This document shows, one piece after another, positions 1 through 6,410 of a stretch of 31,973 bases of DNA. The notes under the pieces were generated by a model. That model made no database searches. It was not told the origin of the DNA and saw only the letters and a list, made by a program, of their open reading frames with translations. Source of the stretch: Dehalococcoidia bacterium UBA2979. GTDB taxonomy: Bacteria; Chloroflexota; Dehalococcoidia; UBA2979. Each line of letters starts with the position of its first letter. The stretch's first letter is position 1. The DNA lies in the NCBI GenBank assembly GCA_002348225.1, contig DEAP01000031.1, positions 1-31,973 of the forward strand, written 5' to 3'. The position numbers were made by a program, and so were the translations under genes.

Positions 1-60
1 CCCAACAACCGGATGGATGGACTAACTGGGAAGCCCCGAACTCTTGATCGAAAGAGCTAA
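1..60 (+). CDS. possible C-terminal tail of an upstream gene
   Basis: Frame 1 is open from the window edge to a TAA at 58-60 and would encode a 19-residue basic tail ending in RTLDRKS. It is too short to assign to a family, and an open run of this length can occur by chance. It lies 53 bases before rpsT on the same strand, so an upstream co-directional gene is plausible. I cannot name it. Confidence 0.22.
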   Translation, partial: PNNRMDGLTGKPRTLDRKS

Positions 61-113
61 GATCCGTAGTCTAGTCTCCCTACCTTAAGAAAGCCTGATA
101 AAAGAGAGCGCAC

Positions 114-419
114 ATGCCAGACAACAATCCATTTAAGAAATACTCTCCGTCGATTAAGAAGCGATGGCGTACAACCGCCAAGCGGACTGCTCGCCTCAAG
201 CCGTTTCGTTCACGAGCAGCTACTGCGTTACGAGACGCAAAAATTGCCATTGAAGACGGTGATGAAAATGCTGAGATTCAGGTGCGCCTTAAGGCCGCTC
301 ACTCAGCCATTGATCGCGCGGCAAGAAGAAATATCATTCACAAAAATACCGCTGCCCGGAGAAAAAGTCGGTTAGCTAAGCTCGCTAAAGCCAGCCAGTC
401 CGATTCGGGCGATGCATAA
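114..419 (+). CDS. rpsT: 30S ribosomal protein S20
   Basis: S20 is a primary 16S rRNA-binding protein of the small ribosomal subunit. The 101-residue product is very basic and ends with the family hallmark RNIIHKNTAARRKSRLAKL at about residues 73-91. The N-terminal part (SPSIKKRWRTTAKRTARLKP) matches the paired basic helices of S20, although the usual MAN-start is replaced by MPDNNPFKKY. The length is slightly above the family norm of 85-90 because of N- and C-terminal tails. The ribosome binding site is a weak purine stretch (AAAGAGAG) just before the ATG. It is followed on the same strand by a small membrane ORF. The assignment is firm. Confidence 0.95.
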   Translation: MPDNNPFKKYSPSIKKRWRTTAKRTARLKPFRSRAATALRDAKIAIEDGDENAEIQVRLKAAHSAIDRAARRNIIHKNTAARRKSRLAKLAKASQSDSGDA

Positions 420-447
420 GTATTGCCAGTAAACCCTCGTCTAGTCT

Positions 448-621
448 GTGGCTAATCTCCTTATTTTGTTGATCTTCTGTGCCGGATCCATTGGATTCAT
501 AGGGGTAAATATTTCGGAAAGTAGAAACGGTTCCAGCCCGTGGATTCTGCGCTACGCCAGGAATTTAAGCATTATTTTGATCTGGCCATTGATCATATTC
601 AAGGCCCTTGCCGGAGAATAA
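448..621 (+). CDS. small two-helix membrane protein, function unknown
   Basis: A GTG-started frame of 57 codons with two strongly hydrophobic segments: residues 2-20 (ANLLILLIFCAGSIGFIGV) and about 41-55 (LSIILIWPLIIFKAL). A polar, basic link between them contains SESRNGSSPW and RYARN. An in-frame TAG at 442-444 fixes the start region, and GTG 448 is the first usable codon. No clear Shine-Dalgarno sequence precedes it. The frame fills the gap between rpsT and the convergent TrmO-like gene and stops 4 bases before that gene's stop codon. The hairpin-like hydrophobic pattern and the way it fills the gap argue for a real gene. I do not recognise the family. Confidence 0.5.
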   Translation: MANLLILLIFCAGSIGFIGVNISESRNGSSPWILRYARNLSIILIWPLIIFKALAGE

Positions 622-625
622 CTAA

Positions 626-1081
626 TTACTGATACGCCCAGTCAGGTAAACCCGCGTCTTGAACCGAGTCATATTCAGAGATATATGGCTTTAAGTCCAA
701 AATTGGAGTCCCGTTCACTAAATCAAGCCCAGACACGACCAAGGTATTGTCGGATACAGCAACTAGTTTACATACAGTCACAGACACGGGATTCGGCCGA
801 GGGCCCCTTAGGGCAAAGGCTCCCACTTTCGGTAATCGGTCGTCCCCTGATGGATAAGCCTCAAGTCGCTGCCGCATAGCGTCCGGCAACAAATGTAACC
901 AACCGACGACCATCACATGAGAAAAACCGTCAATTCCAGCAAGCGCCGAAGCATACTCATCATCCACAATAATCACTGACTTTAGGGTCGAGTCATAACT
1001 CTCGCTCAAGTTCGAATATTCATTCTCTACTGAACCAATCACATTGATATTAAAGCTTGATTCATTCACCCGACTAACCAA
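626..1081 (-). CDS. TrmO/TsaA-like (UPF0066) SAM-dependent tRNA methyltransferase family protein
   Basis: The family (E. coli TrmO/YaeB, archaeal VirR-like) uses a beta-barrel SAM-binding domain; TrmO N6-methylates t6A at tRNA position 37. The 151 residues cover only this domain: INVIGSVENEY near residue 12, then FSHVMVVGWLH, then the signature GAFALRGPRPNPVSVTVCKL followed by DLVNGTPILDLKPYISEYD. These match the family pattern R-x-G-x-F-x-x-R-x-P-x-RPNPI and GTPxLDIKPY. The C-terminal extension of E. coli TrmO is missing. The longest frame begins with TTG at 1081, overlapping the upstream XdhC gene by 8 bases; a GTG at 1069 is an alternative start. The two genes are probably co-transcribed. 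Whether the substrate is tRNA or something linked to XdhC is unknown. Confidence 0.78.
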   Translation of the reverse strand: MVSRVNESSFNINVIGSVENEYSNLSESYDSTLKSVIIVDDEYASALAGIDGFSHVMVVGWLHLLPDAMRQRLEAYPSGDDRLPKVGAFALRGPRPNPVSVTVCKLVAVSDNTLVVSGLDLVNGTPILDLKPYISEYDSVQDAGLPDWAYQ

Positions 1082-1925
1082 CCTTCAAAGCACCACGAAG
1101 CCGCTTGCCACTGGCTCCATTCCGAAGCATTAATATCTCGGCAACTATTGAAATAGCGATCTCTTCAGGGCTCTCGCCCCCCAAATCGAGCCCTATCGGC
1201 GTACTGACGGACCCCAAAGCCTCCCTGTCGTACCCTTCTTCGGCCATATGTCTCAGGACAGTTTGTGTACGTCGCTGGGAACCAATCATCCCAACATATT
1301 TGGCATTCGTAGTTAGAGCACAACGAAGGCCCTCCTCGTCGAGTCTATGACCCCTCGACACCAGGACGATGTATGTATCTGCCTGGTTCATCAACTTCGG
1401 GATAGCAAGTGCTGGTTCCTCGATTACAATTTGGCTAGCCATCGGGAACCGTTCCTCATTTGCAAACGAACTCCTATCATCTGTAACCACCACGTCAAAA
1501 TGAGCGATGTCAGCAACCCTTGCCAGTGCCAACGCAACATGGCCTGCACCAACTATCAGAAGTCGTGGACTTGCCTTGAATACCTGCACCATGACTTTCC
1601 CGACTTTTGGACCTGACTTACTGCGCTTGGTATGCACTAACCACTCAGCAGTTCCAGAACTCTCGATATAAACAGTCTCGGCCTGGTCCGGTCGTAATCG
1701 ATCGAGCAAAGTCGGGCCTAAGTCCAAAAGAACCTGATCAAGTGTTCGGTTTCCTGTGGAGCCTATTTGCTCACCGCGGCCCTCAACTATACAAAGCTTG
1801 GCTCCAATAGCCACTGGTAAATCGAAACCATCATCGACCACGGTCATTACAAGCAGGGGTGGCCCACCCTCCAGTGCATGGAGGGCACACTGTGCAATTA
1901 ACGAACCGTGTCCACTCGTTGTCAA
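1074..1925 (-). CDS. XdhC family protein (NAD-binding Rossmann type) with degenerate N-terminal domain
   Basis: XdhC/CoxI proteins bind molybdenum cofactor and help to sulfurate and insert it into xanthine-dehydrogenase-type enzymes. The C-terminal half carries a Rossmann fold: LLIVGAGHVALALARVAD at about residue 122, DVVVTDDR, then YVGMIGSQRR and the family's PIGLDLGGESPEEIAISIVAEI. The N-terminal half keeps the layout of the XdhC_CoxI domain but lacks the GGGCxE motif; the equivalent stretch reads GEQIGSTGNRTLDQ. The start is TTG 1925, supported by GGAG six bases upstream. It is followed by an overlapping TrmO-like gene. A stand-alone domain with the missing motif is encoded at 3120-3449, so the two may work as a pair. 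No molybdenum hydroxylase is visible in the window. Confidence 0.85.
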   Translation of the reverse strand: MTTSGHGSLIAQCALHALEGGPPLLVMTVVDDGFDLPVAIGAKLCIVEGRGEQIGSTGNRTLDQVLLDLGPTLLDRLRPDQAETVYIESSGTAEWLVHTKRSKSGPKVGKVMVQVFKASPRLLIVGAGHVALALARVADIAHFDVVVTDDRSSFANEERFPMASQIVIEEPALAIPKLMNQADTYIVLVSRGHRLDEEGLRCALTTNAKYVGMIGSQRRTQTVLRHMAEEGYDREALGSVSTPIGLDLGGESPEEIAISIVAEILMLRNGASGKRLRGALKVG

Positions 1926-1946
1926 AATTCACTCCGCTCAATGACG

Positions 1947-1975
1947 ATCATACGCGCTAGAAGTGAGAAACTGAA
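1947..1975 (-). promoter_or_regulatory. candidate promoter for xdhC-trmO-like operon
   Basis: On the minus strand TTCAGT (1970-1975) is followed after 17 bases by TATGAT (1947-1952), which matches five of six -10 positions. The predicted transcript would start near 1940, leaving a leader of about 15 bases that still contains the GGAG ribosome binding site. The -35 box is weak. This lies in the 53-base divergent gap with the YchF-type gene. Confidence 0.35.
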
Positions 1976-1978
1976 TCC

Positions 1979-3085
1979 ATGGACCTAGCAATTCTCGGAC
2001 TCCCTCTGTCGGGAAAGACCACCACGTTCAATGCCATAACTGGTCAAAGTATCCAGACAGGCGGCTATGGAGGTGACGAACCTCATATAGGTGTGTTGAA
2101 AGTGCCTGACCCGCGACTCGCCATTTTGGAAACAATCGATAACCCGACACGAGTTATTCCTGCTGAAATGAAGTGTAGTGACTATCCAGGATCCGCTTTC
2201 TCTGATACGTCCGCTAGTGGCTCTAGGGGGCTGGCTCGATTCATTGATCAGTTAGCCCTATCCGATGCCCTCGTCTATGTCGTCAGATCCTTTGTGGATG
2301 AGAAAGTGCCCATACCAGTCGATGGAGTTGACGCTGAGCGGGACATTGAGACACTCAATCTGGAATTGACTGTTGCAGATATTGGGCTCATTGAAAGACG
2401 TTTAGAGCGGATAGCATCTGAGATGAAAGCCCTCAAGGCGAGCGAGCGCACAGCTGCTGAGCGCCACGCAGCCCTACTCAAAAAAATGCAAGAGCATTTG
2501 GAAATGGGCGAGCCTCTCAGAACTTTGCAGCGCTCTGATGATGAGCTTCGAGAGCTTACGGGATATCGCTTCGTAACTGATCGCCCCTTGCTCGTGCTGG
2601 TAAATATTAACGAAAATGATATCGAGGATACGGCGGCGATCGAGTCCGAGTATTCACTTAAATTTGGATCCCCTTCGACAGAAGTCGCTGCTTTTGCCGC
2701 AACTATCGAGGAAGAGATGGCTCAACTGGCACCTGATGAGGCCACCTCCTTCAGAGCCGACTTAGGGCTTCCCTCTGAGTCCTCAAAAGACAGAGCTATC
2801 CGCTCAGCGTACTCCTTACTAGGCATGCACTCGTTCCTCACTACGGGGAAAGACGAAGTGCGTGCGTGGCCAATACCTATCGGCACGACGGCTGCACAAG
2901 CAGCCGGCAAAATACATAGCGATCTCGAAAGAGGCTTCATTCGTGCAGAAGTCACATCTTTTTCGGACTACCACGCGTCCGAAGGTTCTTCTGCCACGCT
3001 GAGGCAAAATGGCCGAACACGGACTGAGGGCAAGGATTACGTGGTCGAAGATGGGGATATCCTCAGCATTCTGTTTAACGTATGA
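1979..3085 (+). CDS. ychF: YchF/OLA1-type P-loop NTPase with TGS domain
   Basis: YchF proteins are Obg-related NTPases that prefer ATP and associate with ribosomes and stress responses. The P-loop is GLPLSGKTT at residues 7-15, and the YchF-specific NxxE specificity motif (in place of NKxD) is NINE at 209-212. A helical arm lies between, at about 125-185. The C-terminal TGS domain is very typical: VRAWPIPIGTTAAQAAGKIH, LERGFIRAEV, and EGKDYVVEDGDILSILFNV to the end. The switch II stretch reads SDYPG rather than the usual DIAGL, and the P-loop has LSGKT where family members usually have NVGKS. At 368 residues it has family length. It is divergent from xdhC and followed by a solo XdhC domain, an unusual neighbourhood for ychF. 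It could be a second paralogue in this genome. Confidence 0.88.
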   Translation: MDLAILGLPLSGKTTTFNAITGQSIQTGGYGGDEPHIGVLKVPDPRLAILETIDNPTRVIPAEMKCSDYPGSAFSDTSASGSRGLARFIDQLALSDALVYVVRSFVDEKVPIPVDGVDAERDIETLNLELTVADIGLIERRLERIASEMKALKASERTAAERHAALLKKMQEHLEMGEPLRTLQRSDDELRELTGYRFVTDRPLLVLVNINENDIEDTAAIESEYSLKFGSPSTEVAAFAATIEEEMAQLAPDEATSFRADLGLPSESSKDRAIRSAYSLLGMHSFLTTGKDEVRAWPIPIGTTAAQAAGKIHSDLERGFIRAEVTSFSDYHASEGSSATLRQNGRTRTEGKDYVVEDGDILSILFNV

Positions 3086-3109
3086 CCCGAATATCAAGCC
3101 TGCTATAAT
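3082..3109 (+). promoter_or_regulatory. promoter with consensus -10, probably giving a leaderless mRNA
   Basis: ATGACC (3082-3087) overlaps the ychF stop codon and is followed after 16 bases by a perfect TATAAT (3104-3109). The start codon of the next gene is at 3120, only 10 bases after the -10 box. A transcript starting 6-8 bases downstream of the box would begin just before the ATG. No Shine-Dalgarno sequence is present, which fits leaderless initiation. Confidence 0.5.
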
Positions 3110-3119
3110 TCTCTACACC

Positions 3120-3449
3120 ATGAGTATCGAAATTTTCCAAGAGCTGCTAGAGGCTAACGAGTCTGGATCGCCCCGAGTTGTGGCGACGGTTGCAGAAACC
3201 ACCGGATCCACACCACGTTCGGCGGGGGCCACTATGCTCATTCGCCCCGATGGTTCCATGGTTGGCACCATAGGGGGAGGATGTGGCGAGGCTGAGGTCT
3301 GGCAGGGCGCCATGGATACAATGCAGGACGGAAAACCTCGGACAATCGTAGTCGATCTGACTGAGCCTACCGAAGGGGACGATAAAATCTGTGGTGGCGT
3401 GATGCATGTATTTGTTGAACAGGCTTTCTCAAACCCTTCCGAAGCTTAG
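3120..3449 (+). CDS. stand-alone XdhC/CoxI domain protein
   Basis: The 109 residues form only the N-terminal XdhC_CoxI domain. They include VVATVAETTGSTPRSAGATM at about 18-37, the intact cysteine motif GTIGGGCGEAEVW (Cys at about 54), and CGGVMHVFVEQ near the end. The Rossmann domain of full-length XdhC is absent. The start is ATG 3120, directly under a strong -10 box. A longer in-frame extension back into ychF is unlikely because it would overlap that gene's TGS domain. It is followed after six bases by a methyltransferase gene. The role is probably Moco handling together with the Rossmann-type XdhC encoded divergently at 1074-1925, whose own version of this motif is lost. Confidence 0.85.
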   Translation: MSIEIFQELLEANESGSPRVVATVAETTGSTPRSAGATMLIRPDGSMVGTIGGGCGEAEVWQGAMDTMQDGKPRTIVVDLTEPTEGDDKICGGVMHVFVEQAFSNPSEA

Positions 3450-3455
3450 CCACCA

Positions 3456-4169
3456 ATGACCTCACTGCAGCGCGCTAAAGCCGAATACAACACATGGTTC
3501 GGCTCAGGCGGGCCAAAAGGTCTCTCAGCCCGTCTACTGTTTGGGCCCCTCGGTCTCTGGCTGGCATCGACACCACTAGTCCGTCTAGCTGAGGAACTCC
3601 AACTTGATTCCACCATGGTTCACCTAGATATTGGTTGCGGGGCTGGCGCCCTCGTGAAGCACCTCAATAGTCGAGTAGGTGCGACATTACCTTCTGTTGG
3701 TGTCGACTTATCTCACAACGCCTTGCGGCTTGCCGACTCGAACGACGACACCAATAGATACGTTGAGGCATCTGGCACAAACCTACCGTTCGCAACCAAT
3801 ACCTTCTCCCTCGTGACCGCCGGTTATGTCGTTAAACATTTAGATGAGCCCGATCTCCTACTTCTATTCTCAGAAATCCATCGCGTTTTAGCACCCGGCG
3901 GCCTGATGGTTGTCTGGGAATTTGGTCCTTCCAACAGTAAACTTCTCAATCGCTGGAATTCGGGAGTGCTGTCCCAGTACGTTTCGCCACCGCACCTTCG
4001 CCCAATAAATAGTCTCATTGATGTTGCGAAGAATTCCGGCTTTGAATACGTGCATAACGCAGGACTAAGGCCCTTTCTGCTCCCACCCATTCCACGAGTA
4101 TCCATGATCGGTGGCAAGCCTCCCGACGGATACGTTATGCCGGAGAACACACCTTCTTCAGGGAATTGA
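3456..4169 (+). CDS. class I SAM-dependent methyltransferase
   Basis: Motif I is VHLDIGCGAGALVKHLN at about residues 52-68, followed by an acidic end of strand beta 2 (VGVDLSHNALRLA). A motif II/III region reads LPFATNTFSLVTAGYVVKHL, and LSEIHRVLAPGGLMVVWEFGP follows. This is the Methyltransf_11 (UbiE-like) pattern. The substrate cannot be told. At 237 residues it has only a short C-terminal extension, which ends in a disordered-looking PDGYVMPENTPSSGN. It starts six bases after the XdhC-domain gene and is presumably co-transcribed with it from the promoter at 3082-3109. No ribosome binding site is visible, so translation may depend on the upstream gene. Confidence 0.85.
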   Translation: MTSLQRAKAEYNTWFGSGGPKGLSARLLFGPLGLWLASTPLVRLAEELQLDSTMVHLDIGCGAGALVKHLNSRVGATLPSVGVDLSHNALRLADSNDDTNRYVEASGTNLPFATNTFSLVTAGYVVKHLDEPDLLLLFSEIHRVLAPGGLMVVWEFGPSNSKLLNRWNSGVLSQYVSPPHLRPINSLIDVAKNSGFEYVHNAGLRPFLLPPIPRVSMIGGKPPDGYVMPENTPSSGN

Positions 4170-4491
4170 ATTGTGGTGATTGTGTCAAAGCCGCCTCTTT
4201 CTGCTCTAAAAATGTGCGTATTTTTTTCTTGCGCGCGGAACCCTACCGTGCAGCTTGGCCGAATCTCCCCAGCGTTAACTTGTCCTGTAATCCATGCACA
4301 ACTGTCACACATAACACACACATTCTGGTCCAAGGCGATATTCCTTACTCTGGCTGTTTCCTCGCCCCGCCAGCCTCCTTCATTCACAAAAGCACATGTT
4401 CTACTACTACTATCTAATCTAATAAATATAATCAAATAGATCGAAAAAACTCATCAACGCTAAAACACAAAGCGTATTTGAGAGGAATAAT
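4170..4491. other. 322-bp intergenic region upstream of obg
   Basis: No convincing gene is present; the frames open here have no family features. The region is pyrimidine-rich on the plus strand. It contains an AT-only stem, AAAAAT at 4209-4214 pairing with ATTTTT at 4221-4226 and followed by more T, that could act weakly as a terminator for the methyltransferase gene. Near 4401-4413 there is a short CTA triplet run. The last 70 bases are AT-rich and hold the presumed obg promoter. No tRNA-like T-loop was found on either strand. Confidence 0.6.
4427..4432 (+). promoter_or_regulatory. perfect -10 hexamer upstream of obg-nadD
   Basis: TATAAT lies 60 bases before the obg ATG in an AT-rich tract. 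No good -35 hexamer is found at 16-18 bases, so chance occurrence in AT-rich DNA is possible. The obg ribosome binding site (GAGAGGA, 4480-4486) is strong. Confidence 0.35.
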
Positions 4492-5793
4492 ATGCTTGAT
4501 GTGGTTAACTTCAATGTGCGAGGTGGTCGAGGTGGTGATGGGCATGTGTCGTTCCGCAGGGAAAAATTCGTACCGCGTGGCGGCCCGGATGGCGGCGATG
4601 GCGGCCGCGGCGGCGACGTTATCTTTGTGGCTACGGAGGGGCTAAGTACGCTCCAACAATACTCAAACACTAGATTTGTGAATGCCGAAGACGGTAAGGC
4701 GGGCAATACGAAACAGCGTCATGGCGCGGGTGGTGCGGACACCACAATTTTGGTCCCTGTCGGATCGGTGATATGGGATATTTCAGAGACTGTGGGCTCG
4801 CCAGGAAAAATCCTGAAGCAAGTTGATGAAAGTGGTAACCGTATAGCAGATCTAGATGTGCCCGGTGAGGCCCATGTTATTGCGCGAGGTGGCAGAGGTG
4901 GCAGAGGTAATAAGAGGTTTGCTAAGTCGACGCGCCAGACACCAACATTTGCTCAAAACGGGATGGATGGGCAAGAGAGACTTATCCAGATTGAATTAAA
5001 GCTGTTGGCGGATGTGGGGATAGTCGGACTACCCAACGCAGGTAAGTCGACTCTGTTAACTGGGTGGTCAAGGGCGAGACCAAAGATAGGAGCCTTCGAA
5101 TTTACGACGCTGGAGCCAAATCTTGGAGTGGTGTATACCAATTATGACTCCTTCGTGGCAGCTGACATGCCGGGGTTAATAGATGGCGCTAGTGAAGGCG
5201 TCGGGCTTGGTCACGACTTTCTGCGCCATATTGAGCGAACAAAAGTGCTCGTACATGTGGTGGATATGAGCGCTGATGATCCGTTAGATGATATTGAGCT
5301 AATTGATCGAGAATTATCAGAATTCGGTAACGGACTAGCTGACAAGCCAGTTATATATGCCCTGAACAAAGTAGATATCGAAGATAGTGCAGTGCAGATT
5401 GAGTTGCTGGATGAGGAGCTCGAGAAGCGTTGCCGGCAACGCGCATCCATATCGGGCCTTACCGGGGCGGGGTTGCAAGAATTAGCTGATATGGCTCTGC
5501 AGCAAATCAGGTCGACCTCCGCAAATGACCCGCCAGCCATTCAATTGAAGCCAGCACCCCTTGAAAGGGAGAAGTTTAGAGTCACGCGTGACGAGAATTC
5601 AAACGTCGATGTTTTAGGAGACACAGCGGTATGGTGGGCGTCAACACTCGATCTCAGTCATGATGAAGCACGGGCCGAGTTTTTTGATCGGATGAGACGG
5701 CTAGGTCTTGATAGAGAGTTGCGCAGAGCTGGGGTTTCCGACGGCGACAGTGTCCGGTTTGGGAGCGTTAGCGTTGATTGGGAAATGGGCTGA
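4492..5793 (+). CDS. obg: Obg family GTPase, ribosome assembly
   Basis: Obg/CgtA binds the 50S subunit late in assembly and links it to growth and stringent control. The three family domains are in order. The glycine-rich Obg fold covers residues 1-157, with VRGGRGGDGHVSFRREKFVP and RGGRGGRGNKRF. The G domain begins at about 170, with P-loop GLPNAGKST (179-187), DMPGLIDGAS (G3) and ALNKVD (G4). The C-terminal OCT domain runs from about 355 to 433, including RVTRDENSNVDVLG and DSVRFGSVSVDW. The length of 433 is usual. A strong GAGAGGA precedes the ATG. The stop overlaps the nadD start (TGATG), so the two are translationally coupled. The common rplU-rpmA partners are not upstream. Confidence 0.96.
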   Translation: MLDVVNFNVRGGRGGDGHVSFRREKFVPRGGPDGGDGGRGGDVIFVATEGLSTLQQYSNTRFVNAEDGKAGNTKQRHGAGGADTTILVPVGSVIWDISETVGSPGKILKQVDESGNRIADLDVPGEAHVIARGGRGGRGNKRFAKSTRQTPTFAQNGMDGQERLIQIELKLLADVGIVGLPNAGKSTLLTGWSRARPKIGAFEFTTLEPNLGVVYTNYDSFVAADMPGLIDGASEGVGLGHDFLRHIERTKVLVHVVDMSADDPLDDIELIDRELSEFGNGLADKPVIYALNKVDIEDSAVQIELLDEELEKRCRQRASISGLTGAGLQELADMALQQIRSTSANDPPAIQLKPAPLEREKFRVTRDENSNVDVLGDTAVWWASTLDLSHDEARAEFFDRMRRLGLDRELRRAGVSDGDSVRFGSVSVDWEMG

Positions 5794-6410
5794 TGGATGA
5801 TCGAGTAGGAGTGCTTGGTGGCACTTTTGATCCGCCTCACCGAGCACATCTGGAGTTGGCCGCCGCTGCCCGAGAGCAACTCAAACTCTCGAGCGTAATT
5901 TTTATGCCGGCTGGCAACCCGTGGAGGAAATCTCAAAGCAAGGTGTCGCCGGCAGCTGTCAGGATGGAGATGGTAGCAGCAGCCGTGCAGAATATTAGCT
6001 GGGCAAAAGTTTCGGATCTAGAAGCGTTAAATCCAGAACCGACTTATACCGCTGAAACGCTCAAGCGTATAAAGGCCGAAGATCCTGGGAAGGATCTATG
6101 GTTCATACTCGGTGCGGATGCATTGTCAGACATGGCCTATTGGCATAGCCCCAGTGAGATAGTGCGTTGTGCGAGACTGGCGGTGGCTGGGCGAGACGGC
6201 GTTGAACCGAGGGCTGGAAAGGAATTGGTTGGATTAATTCCAGAGGTGCAGTCTTTTATTGACCCGATTAGCATGGCTGCTTTTTCGGATTCGTCAACTA
6301 GCTATCGGCAACACATTGGCGATACAGGAATTCTAGGCTCCGGGCAGGAGACTGCAGAAGGTGTGCTTGAAATAATTAGACGCGAGGGCTTGTACGGAAG
6401 TGTTGACTAA
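5793..6410 (+). CDS. nadD: nicotinate-nucleotide adenylyltransferase
   Basis: NadD makes deamido-NAD from nicotinate mononucleotide and ATP in the NAD pathway. The nucleotidyltransferase signature GGTFDPPHRAH is at residues 9-19, and the C-terminal SSTSYR matches the family's SSTxxR ATP-binding motif. LWFILGADALSDMAYWHSP fits the middle of the family. I chose ATG 5793, which shares one base with the obg stop, giving 205 residues. A TTG at 5778 would add five residues inside obg. The last four bases overlap the tail of the convergent dnaA gene. Confidence 0.94.
   Translation: MDDRVGVLGGTFDPPHRAHLELAAAAREQLKLSSVIFMPAGNPWRKSQSKVSPAAVRMEMVAAAVQNISWAKVSDLEALNPEPTYTAETLKRIKAEDPGKDLWFILGADALSDMAYWHSPSEIVRCARLAVAGRDGVEPRAGKELVGLIPEVQSFIDPISMAAFSDSSTSYRQHIGDTGILGSGQETAEGVLEIIRREGLYGSVD

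Noticed and set aside
70..447. TCTAGTCT occurring at 70-77 and 440-447, before rpsT and the small membrane ORF
   Set aside because: An eight-base repeat in this length is expected by chance and neither copy sits at a defined promoter position.
4173..4439. Plus- and minus-strand frames in the obg upstream region as genes
   Set aside because: Low-complexity, no hydrophobic or family pattern, and they overlap the methyltransferase end or the obg promoter region.
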